Shown here: positions 26,439-35,057 of the stretch, piece by piece
How the letters are laid out: each line of letters begins with the position of its first letter
Position numbering within the stretch: the first letter of the stretch is position 1
DNA from: Ramlibacter sp. Leaf400
GTDB lineage: Bacteria > Pseudomonadota > Gammaproteobacteria > Burkholderiales > Burkholderiaceae_C
Assembly (NCBI RefSeq): GCF_001424545.1
Contig: NZ_LMQL01000003.1
Span: 229,558-272,777 of the forward strand
Length of the DNA stretch: 43,220 nt
Direction: 5' to 3'
Position numbers and translations under genes: made by a program
The notes under the pieces: model-generated
Seen by the model: the letters and a program-made list of their open reading frames with translations, nothing else
Database searches by the model: none
Told to the model about the DNA's origin: nothing

Positions 26439-27338
26439 ATGAAGATCGGATTCATCGGGCTGGGCATCATGGGCGCGCCCATGGCCCGCCACCTGGCCGA
26501 CGCCGGCCACGAGCTGTTCGTCCACACGCGCAGCAAGCTGCCGGCCGTCATCGCCGAGACGAAGGCGGTGGGCTGCGCCAGCGCCGCCGAGGTCACGCGC
26601 CAGGCCGAGGTGGTCTTCACCATGGTGCCGGACACGCCGGACGTGGAAGCCGTGCTGTTCGGCTCGGACGGCATCGCATCGGCGCTGCAGGCCGGCGCGA
26701 GCGGCCCGCGCAAGGTGGTGGTGGACATGAGCTCGATCTCGCCCACGGCCACCAAGGCCTTCGCGCAGAAGATCAATGCCCTGGGCGCCGACTACGTCGA
26801 CGCGCCGGTCTCGGGCGGCGAGGTCGGCGCCAAGGCGGGGTCGCTCACCATCATGTGCGGGGGCGACCCGGCCGTGTTCGAGCGGGTGCGGCCGCTGCTC
26901 GAGAAGATGGGCAAGAACATCACCCTGGTGGGCGGCAACGGCGACGGCCAGACCACCAAGGTGGCCAACCAGATCATCGTGGCGCTGAACATCGCCGCGG
27001 TCGGCGAGGCGCTGCTGTTCGCCAGCAAGGCCGGCGCCGATCCGGCCAAGGTGCGCGAAGCGCTGATGGGCGGCTTCGCGGCGAGCCGCGTGCTGGAAGT
27101 GCACGGCGACCGCATGGTCAAGCGCACCTTCGCACCGGGCTTTCGCATCGCGCTGCACCAGAAGGACCTGGGCCTGGCGCTGCAGGGCGCGCGCGAGCTG
27201 GGCATGTCGCTCCCGCAGACGGCCAGCGCGGCCCAGCTGATGCAGGCCTGCGCCGCCAACGGCATGGGCGGGCTGGACCACTCGGCGCTGGTGCGGGCGC
27301 TGGAGATCATGGCGGCCCACCAGGTCGCAGAGGGCTGA
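26439..27338 (+). CDS. garR: Tartronate semialdehyde reductase-like beta-hydroxyacid dehydrogenase
   Basis: 299 residues of the 3-hydroxyisobutyrate dehydrogenase family: N-terminal Rossmann motif MKIGFIGLGIMGAPMARHL, substrate loop DAPVSGGEVGAKAGSLTIMCGG, catalytic Lys174 (TTKVANQ), C-terminal helical region. It would reduce 2-hydroxy-3-oxopropionate to glycerate. That reaction belongs to the aldolase (GarL) branch of galactarate use, but no garL is seen and the KdgD route makes no tartronate semialdehyde. It may act on another semialdehyde, or the aldolase may be elsewhere. AAGGAG precedes the start. Confidence 0.82.
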   Translation: MKIGFIGLGIMGAPMARHLADAGHELFVHTRSKLPAVIAETKAVGCASAAEVTRQAEVVFTMVPDTPDVEAVLFGSDGIASALQAGASGPRKVVVDMSSISPTATKAFAQKINALGADYVDAPVSGGEVGAKAGSLTIMCGGDPAVFERVRPLLEKMGKNITLVGGNGDGQTTKVANQIIVALNIAAVGEALLFASKAGADPAKVREALMGGFAASRVLEVHGDRMVKRTFAPGFRIALHQKDLGLALQGARELGMSLPQTASAAQLMQACAANGMGGLDHSALVRALEIMAAHQVAEG

Positions 27339-27414
27339 GCGGCGCGCGGTCCTCGGGATCGGCCACGCGGCGCGGCGGCGATACTCGGCGTCCCGCCGCC
27401 TGCCGAACACGCCC

Positions 27415-29046
27415 ATGAAGCCCGCCATCGACGCCCTGAAGAAGACCTTCCGCGAAGGGCGCCACGCCGAAGCCATCGCGCAGTGCGAGGCCCTGTCCGC
27501 CCAGGAGCCCGGCAACCTGGACCTCAAGCGGCTGTGCGCCACCATGAACGCGGTGGCGGGCCGCTACGCGCGCTCGCTGGAGCTGCTGCATGAAGTCCGC
27601 AACCCCGACAAGGAAGACCCGGACATCCTGTTCAACATCGCCCTGTGCGAGCGGCAGCTGGACAACTTCCAGGGCGCGGAGAAATTCTTCGCGATCTTCA
27701 CCGACAAGTTCCCGCAGGATGCGGGCGGCTGGGCCCGCCGCGCCGAGTGCAGGTTCCGGCTGAACGACTTCGAGGAGGCACTGCGCCTGGCGGACCGTGC
27801 GATCGGGCTCGACGCATCGTCTCTCGAAGCCTGGACCGTCCGGGGAAACTGCCAGCATTCGCTCGGTCGATTCGAGGAGGCGCAGGCCAGCCTGACGCGG
27901 GCGGTTCAACTGGCGCCGAACCTCGCCCCCCTGCGCGTCGCGCGCGCCGACGCCTTCCAGGCCGCCGGCAGGCTGCAGGAGGCGGCGGCCGACTACCAGG
28001 CCGCCTTGTCGCTGGCCCCCGCGGATGCGCAGACCCTGAAGAAGGCGACCCTCTGCCTGCTGGAGCAGGGGCTGGGCGAGCAGGCGCTCGACCTGTGCCG
28101 CGACATCCTGAAGGTGCAGCCCGACAACCTGACGGCGCGCCTGGGCGCGGAGTGGGTGCTCAGCCAGCTGGTCCCGCTCTGGCACATCCCGATGATGAAC
28201 GAGCAGGAGCGCAACCAGGCCTACCACGACGGCCTCAAGGCCGTGGTCGCGCCGGACAAGCTTGTCTTCGAGATCGGGACGGGGTCCGGACTGGTCTCGA
28301 TGATGGCGGCGAAGCTGGGCGCGCGGCAGGTCGTGACCTGCGAGGCCGTCGGCCTGGTCGCCCGCACCGCCAGGAAGGTCATCGAGCGCAACGGCTTGAA
28401 GGACCGCATCACCGTGCTGGCCAAGCCCTCGCAGGCGGTCCGGATCGGGGAGGACCTGCCCGCGCAGGCCGACATCCTGGTGCACGAGATCTTCTCCAGC
28501 GAGCTGCTGGGCGAACACGTGCTGCCCGCGATCGAGGACGCCCGGCAGCGCCTGCTGCGGCCCGGTGGCATCGTCCTGCCGGCGGCGGCCAGCATCATGG
28601 TGGCGCTCGTGGGCGGCGACGACCTCGCCCGCACCATCCACGCCGGGGAAAGCTTCGGCTTCGACCTGCGCGACTTCAACGCCATCAACGCGAAGAAGCG
28701 GCCGCTGTACCGAGAGGACCTGTCGCCGGTGTTGATGAGCGAACCGGTCGAGGCCTTCCGGTTCGACTTCCAGCGGGATTCGGCCTTTCCCGCGGAAAGC
28801 AGGCGGCTGGAGATGGCCGCGACGCGGGCCGGCCGCTGCTACGGCCTCATCCAGTGGATCCGCATCGACATGGCCGAGGGGGTGCGCTTCGAGAACCACC
28901 CTTCGCAGCGCCGCGCCCTGGCGAACTGGCAGCACGCCACCTTCGGTTTCGACGAGCCGATCGAGCTGGTGGCAGGCCGGCGGGTGGCCATCGCCGCCAC
29001 CCACGACCGCTCGCGGCCCTGGTTCGCCCTGGCGACCGGCTCCTGA
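27415..29046 (+). CDS. TPR protein with PRMT7-like arginine methyltransferase domain
   Basis: 543 residues. Residues 1 to about 255 form six or so tetratricopeptide repeats (DAGGWARRAECRFRLNDFEEALRLADRAI is one unit). Residues 260-540 are a class I SAM methyltransferase with protein arginine methyltransferase features: HIPMMNEQERNQAYHDGL ahead of the core, SAM motif I VFEIGTGSGLV (284-294), and the double-E loop Glu358...Glu367 (HEIFSSELLGEH), spaced nine residues apart as in eukaryotic PRMT7. The TPR part would bind the protein substrate. Bacterial examples are few and their targets unknown. It stands alone, 76 bases after garR. Confidence 0.8.
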   Translation: MKPAIDALKKTFREGRHAEAIAQCEALSAQEPGNLDLKRLCATMNAVAGRYARSLELLHEVRNPDKEDPDILFNIALCERQLDNFQGAEKFFAIFTDKFPQDAGGWARRAECRFRLNDFEEALRLADRAIGLDASSLEAWTVRGNCQHSLGRFEEAQASLTRAVQLAPNLAPLRVARADAFQAAGRLQEAAADYQAALSLAPADAQTLKKATLCLLEQGLGEQALDLCRDILKVQPDNLTARLGAEWVLSQLVPLWHIPMMNEQERNQAYHDGLKAVVAPDKLVFEIGTGSGLVSMMAAKLGARQVVTCEAVGLVARTARKVIERNGLKDRITVLAKPSQAVRIGEDLPAQADILVHEIFSSELLGEHVLPAIEDARQRLLRPGGIVLPAAASIMVALVGGDDLARTIHAGESFGFDLRDFNAINAKKRPLYREDLSPVLMSEPVEAFRFDFQRDSAFPAESRRLEMAATRAGRCYGLIQWIRIDMAEGVRFENHPSQRRALANWQHATFGFDEPIELVAGRRVAIAATHDRSRPWFALATGS

Positions 29047-29158
29047 AGCAGGCTGGGCCCCTTACGCAACTGACCTAACGCCCTGCCCCGCGCTTCCCTA
29101 ACGTAACAGCCACTCGGCCCGCCACAATCCGTTACACACACGGATGAGGTAGTTACAC

Positions 29159-29530
29159 GTGGGCATGATGCAGACGATCACCGAATGGACGAGGCGGACG
29201 ACTTCCTCGTTCGGCGGCTCGCGGCCGCCCGCTGGAGACACCGAGTTCCCGCAGACCGTGGTGTCCGAGCCGGACAAGCCCGGCGACCTGGTCTACCGGC
29301 TCAAGCGCTGGCCCGAACTGCCGACGGCCATGCGCACCGCCGAAGTGCTGCGGCTCCTGTCGCTGTTGAGCAGCCGGCCCTTGCGCCGCAGCTGGATCCT
29401 GGAGCGCACCCGCCTGGGTGAGGAGCACCTGGAGATGCTGACGAAGCGGCTGTCGGCCCAGGGCGCGCTGGACATCTTCGATCCAGCGCTCCTGCCGACG
29501 CGGGCCTTCGCGCTGAACGCCCGGCGCTAG
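29159..29530 (+). CDS. Hypothetical protein
   Basis: 123 residues from GTG 29159; ATG codons 3 and 4 are equally possible starts. The C-terminal half is helical and could form a small winged-helix-like fold (LVYRLKRWPELPTAMRTAEVLRLLSLLSSRPL, then WILERTRLGEEHLEMLTKRLSAQGAL). The family is not recognised. Codon use is like its neighbours and it sits in an otherwise empty gap with its own upstream space, so it is likely real. The stop overlaps the sapC stop on the other strand by four bases. Confidence 0.6.
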   Translation: MGMMQTITEWTRRTTSSFGGSRPPAGDTEFPQTVVSEPDKPGDLVYRLKRWPELPTAMRTAEVLRLLSLLSSRPLRRSWILERTRLGEEHLEMLTKRLSAQGALDIFDPALLPTRAFALNARR

Positions 29531-30303
29531 GCGGCCGGCTTCTGCGTTACCGGCGCGGCCTGCGCCTGCTTGACGGCGGAGCCGGCGCGCTGCGCCGTGC
29601 GATCGACCAGCCGCTTGAGGTTGGTCAGCGAGACCAGGTGCATCGAGATGAGGTGCAGCTCGCCGGCGCGGAACAGCGCCATCACCTTGTCGTCGGGCAG
29701 GGCCTGCAGCTTCTTCTCGTCGACCACCATCAGCCCGCCCACGGTGAAGGTGCGGCCGTCGACCAGGTCCGCCTTGGCGCTCATCTCGGTCAGCACGCCC
29801 AGGTCGGACAGCTTCTGGCAGAACGCCTCGGTGCGCAGGTATTCCACCTGGTAGCGCTTCAGGAAGTCCAGCGCGTTCTGCAGGAAGGGCGTGTCGGCCC
29901 CCTTGTCGTCGAACAGCGCCTCGCCCTCCGCCTCGTTCAGGCCGGAGAAGCCCTCGTCGATGCACACGGCCATCTGATCGCCGCCCTGCAGGTCGGCCAG
30001 CACGAAGGGGTAGCGGCGCACGAAGGCGGGGATGTAGCTGGCGGACCAGCGGTCGCCGGTGTCCAGGTACAGGTTCTCGCTGTTGCGCAGCCCGAGCACC
30101 GCCGCCGGGGCGACCTTGCCGTTGCGCTGCCGCGTGAAGACGATCGGGTATTCCTTGCAGGCCTCGTTGAACTCCACGCCGGCCAAGTACAGCGAGTTGG
30201 TGCTGCGCGCGAAGGCGTAGCCCGGCGTGGGCCGGATCCGCAGCTTGCGGTGCTTGTCGCGGTTGAGCAGCGCGGGCTTGTCGTAGTACGTCGTATCGGA
30301 CAT
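29527..30303 (-). CDS. SapC-family protein
   Basis: 258 residues. SapC family features: YPIVFTRQRNGKVAPAAVLGLRNSENLYLD, YIPAFVRRYPFVLAD and CIDEGFSGLNEAEGEALFD. The family is linked by name to an S-layer/peptide-transport locus in Campylobacter, but its biochemical role is not known. The C-terminus has an Ala/Gln/Pro-rich tail. It lies 2 bases after the CBS-domain gene stop, in the same direction, so the two are probably co-transcribed. Confidence 0.85.
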   Translation of the reverse strand: MSDTTYYDKPALLNRDKHRKLRIRPTPGYAFARSTNSLYLAGVEFNEACKEYPIVFTRQRNGKVAPAAVLGLRNSENLYLDTGDRWSASYIPAFVRRYPFVLADLQGGDQMAVCIDEGFSGLNEAEGEALFDDKGADTPFLQNALDFLKRYQVEYLRTEAFCQKLSDLGVLTEMSAKADLVDGRTFTVGGLMVVDEKKLQALPDDKVMALFRAGELHLISMHLVSLTNLKRLVDRTAQRAGSAVKQAQAAPVTQKPAA

Positions 30304-30305
30304 GG

Positions 30306-31601
30306 TCACTCCTGCATCGTCTGCGGCGTGCGCGCCGCCAGCACCTTGTCGATGCGGCGCCCGTCCAGGTCCACCACTTCGAAAGTCCAGTCCCCGCACT
30401 CTATCCGTTCGCCCACGGCCGGCAAATGCCCGGATACGGACAGAAGCAACCCGGCCACCGTGTTGTAGCGTCCGCGGTCCTCCTCGGGCAGGTCGCGGAT
30501 GTCCAGCCGCGCCTTCAGCTCGGCCACGGGCATCAGGCCGTCGAGCAGCCAGGAGCCGTCGTCGCGCGGCGTGGCCCACGCCTCGGTCAGCCCCTGCGGC
30601 CGCAACTCGCCGGTGATGGCTTCCAGCAGGTCGCGCGGCGTCACCAAGCCCTGCACCACGCCGTACTCGTCGACCACGAACACCACCCGGTGCGACTGGC
30701 GCCGGAACTGCTCGAGCAGCTCCATGCCGGTGAGCGTCTCCGGTACGAAGGCGGCAGGCACGGCCTGCGCATCCACGGTCCCCTCGTGCTGCGGGCCCAG
30801 CGACAGCAGGCGCGCGATGCTGACGATGCCCACCACGTCGTCGAGCGAGCCGCGGCACACCGGGTACCAGGAGTGCGCGCCGCCCTCGCCGGCCAGGCGC
30901 AGGGCGTCGGCCACCGTGAAGGAGGCGTCCAGCCATTCGATGTCCGAGCGCGGCACCATCATCGAGCCGAGCGCGCGGTCGTCCAGGTGGAACACGTTGC
31001 GCACCATCTGGTGCTCCTGCGCCTCGATCACGCCGGCGTCCACGCCCTCTTCCAGGCTGTGGGCGATCTCCTCCTCGGTCATGCCGCGCACCTGCGTGGT
31101 GTCGATGCGCAGCAGCAGCAGCACGGCCTGCGTGGTCGCCGACAGCAGCTTCACGAAGGGCGAGGCCGCGCGCGCGACCCAGTCCATCGGCGGCGAGACC
31201 AGCCGCGAGACCCGCTCCGGATAGAGCTGCCCGATGCGCTTGGGCACCAGCTCGCCGAAGATGATGCTGACGAAGGTGATGATGGCCACCACGATGGCCG
31301 TGGCCACGATGCCCGATGGGCCATCCGGCATGCCGAACCCCTGCAGCCAGCGCGCGAGCTTGGCGCTGAACGCGGCCTCGCCCACGATGCCGGTGAGCAC
31401 GCTGATCGAGGTGATGCCCACCTGCACGGTGGACAGGAAGCGCGTGGGGTTCTCCAGCAGGCGCAGCGCGGTGGCCGCGCCCTTGTCGCCTTCCTCCTCC
31501 AGCGCGATCAACCGCGCCTTGCGGCTGGAGGCCAGGGCCATCTCGGACATCGCGAACACGCCGTTGAGCACTGTCAACAGCGCGATCAGCAGAAAATCCA
31601 T
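30306..31601 (-). CDS. Hemolysin-family membrane protein (DUF21 - CBS pair - CorC/HlyC)
   Basis: 431 residues. N-terminal DUF21 membrane domain with about four hydrophobic segments (1-140: MDFLLIALLTVLNGVFAMSE, IVATAIVVAIITFVSIIFGE). Then two CBS domains about 190-315 (MVPRSDIEWLDASF, VVFVVDEYGVVQGLVTPRDLLEAI) and a C-terminal transporter-associated domain (YNTVAGLLLSVSGHLPAVGE). The family includes CorB/CNNM-type magnesium transporters, with the CBS pair binding nucleotide. Called 'hemolysin' for historical reasons only. Confidence 0.9.
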   Translation of the reverse strand: MDFLLIALLTVLNGVFAMSEMALASSRKARLIALEEEGDKGAATALRLLENPTRFLSTVQVGITSISVLTGIVGEAAFSAKLARWLQGFGMPDGPSGIVATAIVVAIITFVSIIFGELVPKRIGQLYPERVSRLVSPPMDWVARAASPFVKLLSATTQAVLLLLRIDTTQVRGMTEEEIAHSLEEGVDAGVIEAQEHQMVRNVFHLDDRALGSMMVPRSDIEWLDASFTVADALRLAGEGGAHSWYPVCRGSLDDVVGIVSIARLLSLGPQHEGTVDAQAVPAAFVPETLTGMELLEQFRRQSHRVVFVVDEYGVVQGLVTPRDLLEAITGELRPQGLTEAWATPRDDGSWLLDGLMPVAELKARLDIRDLPEEDRGRYNTVAGLLLSVSGHLPAVGERIECGDWTFEVVDLDGRRIDKVLAARTPQTMQE

Positions 31602-31625
31602 GGCTCACCAGGGGAGTCGGACACG

Positions 31626-32459
31626 ATGGGACTGTATCTGATCGGGGATGTGCAGGGCTGCGACGACGCGCTCGCCAGGCTCTTGGCCAAGGTCGCGTTC
31701 TCGCCCAGCCGCGACCGCGCGATCCTGCTCGGGGACCTGGTCAACCGCGGCCCGGCATCGGCGGCCGTGCTGCGCCGGCTGATGGCGCTGGACGGCGCCG
31801 CCACCTGCCTGCTGGGCAACCACGACCTGAGCCTGCTGGCGGTGGCGCACGGCCTGCATGCGCCGCATGGCAACGACACCATGGACTCGGTGCTGGACGC
31901 ACCGGACCGCGAGGCGATGCTGCACTGGCTGCGGCACCAGCGCATGGCCCTGCACGAGCACGGCCTGCTGATGGTCCACGGCGGCGTGCTGCCGCAGTGG
32001 GACCTGGCCAGGACGCTGGAACTCGCGGGCGAGGTGGAGGCGGTGCTGCGCGGTGCGTCGCACGTGGAGTTCCTCGCGAAGATGTACGGCAACGAGCCGG
32101 CGAAGTGGGACGACTCGCTGGCCGGCGCCGACCGGCTGCGGCTGATCGTGAATGCGCTCACGCGCCTGCGCTTCTGCACGCCGGAGGGCGAGATGCGGCT
32201 GAAGGGCTCGGGCGGTTTGGATGATGCGCCGCCGGGTACGCTGGCCTGGTTCGACGTGCCGGGCCGGCGCACGGCGGGCGTGCCCATCGCTTTCGGGCAC
32301 TGGTCGCAGCTGGGGCTGCTGCTGCGCGACGACGTGATCGCGCTGGACACGGGGTGCGTGTGGGGCGGCTGCCTGAGCGCGCTTCGCTACGACCCGGCGA
32401 CCGGGTCACGCGAGGTGGTGCAGGTGCAGTGTGAGCAGGCGCAGGTGCCGGGGGATTGA
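31626..32459 (+). CDS. apaH: Symmetrical bis(5'-nucleosyl)-tetraphosphatase
   Basis: 277 residues with all metallophosphatase motifs: GDVQGC (8-13), GDLVNRGP (36-43), GNHD (64-67) and HGG (118-120), and the ApaH-specific KMYGNEPAKWDDSL and PIAFGHWSQLGL. It splits Ap4A to two ADP. Divergent from the CBS-domain gene with only 24 bases between starts. Confidence 0.95.
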   Translation: MGLYLIGDVQGCDDALARLLAKVAFSPSRDRAILLGDLVNRGPASAAVLRRLMALDGAATCLLGNHDLSLLAVAHGLHAPHGNDTMDSVLDAPDREAMLHWLRHQRMALHEHGLLMVHGGVLPQWDLARTLELAGEVEAVLRGASHVEFLAKMYGNEPAKWDDSLAGADRLRLIVNALTRLRFCTPEGEMRLKGSGGLDDAPPGTLAWFDVPGRRTAGVPIAFGHWSQLGLLLRDDVIALDTGCVWGGCLSALRYDPATGSREVVQVQCEQAQVPGD

Positions 32460-32468
32460 ACGGGGAAA

Positions 32469-32568
32469 ACAGAACACAGAGGCACAGAGGCACGGAGGAA
32501 TACAGAGTTCAGCAGGAAGGACTCCCTATCTCGTCCTTCCTCTGTGCCTCCGTGCCTCTGTGTTCTGT
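32469..32568. repeat. Large inverted repeat between apaH and rhlE
   Basis: A 32-base arm (32469-32500, beginning ACAGAACACAGAGGCAC) pairs with 32537-32568 except at two positions. Those two differences are exchanged between arms, because each arm is itself built from GAGGCAC repeats. It separates the convergent stops of apaH and rhlE, so it can act as a two-way terminator. A similar 'ACACAGAG' palindrome is, from memory, common in Burkholderiales. Confidence 0.85.
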
Positions 32569-32578
32569 GCCGGTATTC

Positions 32579-34018
32579 CTACTGCGCCGGCTGCTTGAAC
32601 AGCGCCGCGACCTTGCGCCGCGTCTTGATGTTCGCCGACACGCGGCTCACCGCCGGCTTGGCGGCGCCTTCCCAGGCGGGCTTCACTTCGCCCTCGGGCG
32701 CCTGGTAGGGCTGGTCGAAGAACGGGTCCTTCGGCGCCGAGGGGGAGCGGGCTTCGCGCGGCGGGCGCGGCCGCTCGCGGTCGCGCACCTCTTCCATCAC
32801 GTCGCGCGGGTCGCCCAGTTCGCCGCGTTCGCGCCAGGTGCGGCGGCCGTCGTTGATGCGGCCGCGCGGGCGGTCTTCCTCGAACTCGATCGGCTCGAGC
32901 TCGATCTTCTTCTTGAGCAGCTTCTCCAGGTCGGCGACCAGCCGGGCGTCGCTGTTGGACACCAGCGTCACCGCCAGGCCCGAGGCGCCCGCGCGGCCGG
33001 TGCGGCCGATGCGGTGGATGTAGTCCTCGGGGTTGAACGGCACGTCGAAGTTGAAGACCGCAGGCACGTCCTTGATGTCCAGGCCGCGGGCGGCCACGTC
33101 GGTGGCCACCAGCAGGTCGACCTCGCCGGCCTTGAAAGCCGCCAGCGCCTTCAGGCGTTCGTCCTGGCTCTTGTCGCCATGCATCGCCACGGCCTTCATG
33201 CCTTCGCGCTCCAGCGAGCGGGCCAGCCGCGCGCATCCGAGCTTGCTGTTGACGAAGACGAAGGCCTGGCTGATGCCGCGCTGGCGCACAAGCTGCCGCA
33301 CGGCACGGCGCTTGTCGTCGTCGACCACGCTGTAGAAATGCTGCTCCACGGTGGACGCCGTGGCGTTGGGCCGCGAGACCTCGATGGTCACCGGGTCGTT
33401 CAGGTAGCTGTTGGCCAGCCGCTTGATCTCGGGCGAGAAGGTGGCCGAGAACAGCAGCGTAGTGCGCTGCTTGGGCAGGTACGACAGGATGCGCTGCAGG
33501 TCCGGCAGGAAGCCGATGTCCAGCATGCGGTCGGCCTCGTCGAGCACCACGTACTCGACCTGGTTGAGCACCGCGTTCTTGGCCTCGATGTGGTCCAGCA
33601 GCCGGCCGGGCGTGGCGACCAGCACCTCGACGCCCTTCTTCAGTTCAGCCGTCTGCGGCTTCATGTCGATGCCGCCGAACACCACCGTGCTGCGCAGGTT
33701 GGTGTGCTTGGCGTACAGCTTGACCTGCTGCGCGACCTGGTCGGCCAGCTCGCGGGTGGGCAGCAGCACCAGCGCGCGCACCGGGTGCCGCGCGGGCGAG
33801 GTCGAAGCGTTCTCGTGCTTGAGCAGGCGTTGCAGCAGCGGCAGCGAGAAGGCCGCGGTCTTGCCGGTGCCGGTCTGGGCGGCGCCCATCACGTCCTTGC
33901 CGGTCAGCACCACGGGGATGGCCTGGGCCTGGATCGGCGTCATCTGCTCGTAGCCCATTTCGGCTACGGCGCGCGCCAGGGGTTCGGCCAGGTTGAGGTT
34001 GGAGAAGGAGGCGGTCAT
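32579..34018 (-). CDS. rhlE: DEAD-box RNA helicase, RhlE type
   Basis: 479 residues from ATG 34018 (one TTG codon further is open). Helicase motifs in order: Q motif (MTPIQAQAIP), I (AQTGTGKT), Ia (PTRELADQ), GG, Ib (TPGRLLD), II (DEAD), III (SAT), IV (FVFVNSK), V (ATDVAARGLDI), VI (HRIGRTGR). The C-terminal 95 residues are Arg/Pro/Glu-rich, low complexity and probably disordered, as in other RhlE proteins with a role in rRNA maturation and mRNA decay. Confidence 0.94.
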   Translation of the reverse strand: MTASFSNLNLAEPLARAVAEMGYEQMTPIQAQAIPVVLTGKDVMGAAQTGTGKTAAFSLPLLQRLLKHENASTSPARHPVRALVLLPTRELADQVAQQVKLYAKHTNLRSTVVFGGIDMKPQTAELKKGVEVLVATPGRLLDHIEAKNAVLNQVEYVVLDEADRMLDIGFLPDLQRILSYLPKQRTTLLFSATFSPEIKRLANSYLNDPVTIEVSRPNATASTVEQHFYSVVDDDKRRAVRQLVRQRGISQAFVFVNSKLGCARLARSLEREGMKAVAMHGDKSQDERLKALAAFKAGEVDLLVATDVAARGLDIKDVPAVFNFDVPFNPEDYIHRIGRTGRAGASGLAVTLVSNSDARLVADLEKLLKKKIELEPIEFEEDRPRGRINDGRRTWRERGELGDPRDVMEEVRDRERPRPPREARSPSAPKDPFFDQPYQAPEGEVKPAWEGAAKPAVSRVSANIKTRRKVAALFKQPAQ

Positions 34019-34048
34019 CAACCCGCGATTGTCTCACCCCCCGGGGAA

Positions 34049-34149
34049 GGGGCGAGGGACGAGGGGCTAGGGGCTAGGGAACAGCCAGGAAAGCCCAGCC
34101 ATAAGCCAGCCCCTCGCCCCTCGCCCCTCGTCCCTCGTCCCTCGTCCCT
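34049..34149. repeat. Heptamer tandem repeats in opposed orientation
   Basis: Four 7-base units (GGGGCGA, GGGACGA, GGGGCTA twice; 34049-34076 plus a part unit) face five complementary units (CCCCTCG three times, TCCCTCG twice; 34110-34144 plus a part unit). The two arrays can pair as a long hairpin. They lie between the stop of the ypfJ-like gene and the start of rhlE. Seven-base arrays of this kind change copy number easily. Confidence 0.8.
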
Positions 34150-34153
34150 GCCT

Positions 34154-35029
34154 TCAAAGCGCCTTCGCGCTGAACGTGTCGCAAGACTTCACGCTCCCCG
34201 TCTTCAGCCCCGTCGTGAACCACCGCTGCCGCTGCTGGCTGGTCCCGTGGGTGAAGCTCTCCGGCACCACGGCCCGGCCGGAAGACTTCTGCAGGGCGTC
34301 GTCGCCGATGCGGGCGGCGGCGTTCATGGCCTCCTCCACGTCGCCCTGCTCCAGGATCTGGCGCGAGTTCTGCGCGTGGTGGCCCCACACGCCGGCGAAG
34401 CAGTCGGCCTGCAGTTCCAGCCGCACGCTCATCGAGTTCTGCTCGGCCGCGCTCACCCGCCCGCGCAGCCCGTGCACGCGCTCGGTGATGCCCAGCTGGT
34501 GCTGCACGTGGTGGCCCACCTCGTGGGCAATGACATAGGCCTGGGCGAAGTCGCCGGGCGCGCCCAGCCGGCTCTTGAGCGTCTCGTAGAAGCTCAGGTC
34601 GATGTAGACCTTCTCGTCGGCCGGGCAGTAGAACGGGCCCATCGCCGCCTGGCCCTGGCCGCAGGCCGTGCCGATGGCGCCGCGGAACAGCACCAGCTTG
34701 GGTTCGCGGTACTGCGCGCCGCTCTGCTTGAACAGGTCCTTCCACACGTCCTCGGTGTCGGCCAGCACGGTGGAGACGAAGCGCCCCATCTGGTCGTTGG
34801 CGGGGACGGGCTGCGGCGTGCCCTGCTGCTGCACCTGGGGTGCGCCGCCTCCGGAGAGGATGCTGAGGATCGTCAGCGGGTTGATGCCGAAGATCGCGCC
34901 GCCCACCAGCGCGATGACGATGGTGCCGATGCCGATGCTGCGGCCCCCCAGGTGGAACCCGCCGCCCCCGCCGCCACCCTGGCGATAGTCCTCGACATTG
35001 CTCGACTCACGGTTGCCTTCCCAGCGCAT
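34154..35029 (-). CDS. ypfJ: Neutral zinc metallopeptidase, YpfJ/KPN_02809 family
   Basis: 291 residues from ATG 35029 ([16 protein letters not shown]). Gly-rich N-terminus, one membrane segment ([21 protein letters not shown]), then the catalytic domain with HExxH in [13 protein letters not shown] and the family stretch [32 protein letters not shown], and a late Glu in [13 protein letters not shown] as the likely third zinc ligand. It is an inner-membrane-anchored peptidase of unknown substrate. A much longer open frame upstream is spurious. Confidence 0.93.
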   Translation of the reverse strand: MRWEGNRESSNVEDYRQGGGGGGGFHLGGRSIGIGTIVIALVGGAIFGINPLTILSILSGGGAPQVQQQGTPQPVPANDQMGRFVSTVLADTEDVWKDLFKQSGAQYREPKLVLFRGAIGTACGQGQAAMGPFYCPADEKVYIDLSFYETLKSRLGAPGDFAQAYVIAHEVGHHVQHQLGITERVHGLRGRVSAAEQNSMSVRLELQADCFAGVWGHHAQNSRQILEQGDVEEAMNAAARIGDDALQKSSGRAVVPESFTHGTSQQRQRWFTTGLKTGSVKSCDTFSAKAL

Positions 35030-35057
35030 GATGCGACCCCTGCGGTACAGTAAAAAG

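Noticed and set aside
26439..27338. Calling the operon a GarL-type galactarate pathway
   Set aside because: No aldolase or glycerate kinase is present, while KdgD and a semialdehyde dehydrogenase are. The 2-oxoglutarate route explains the genes.
23274..27545. 1423-codon minus-strand open frame
   Set aside because: It lies opposite garD, gudD, the dehydrogenase and garR, all of which have clear catalytic motifs. High third-position GC leaves the antisense frame open; its translation is Ala/Gly/Arg/His-rich with no domain.
34049..34149. CRISPR-like spaced repeats
   Set aside because: Units are contiguous 7-mers without spacers and no cas genes are near.
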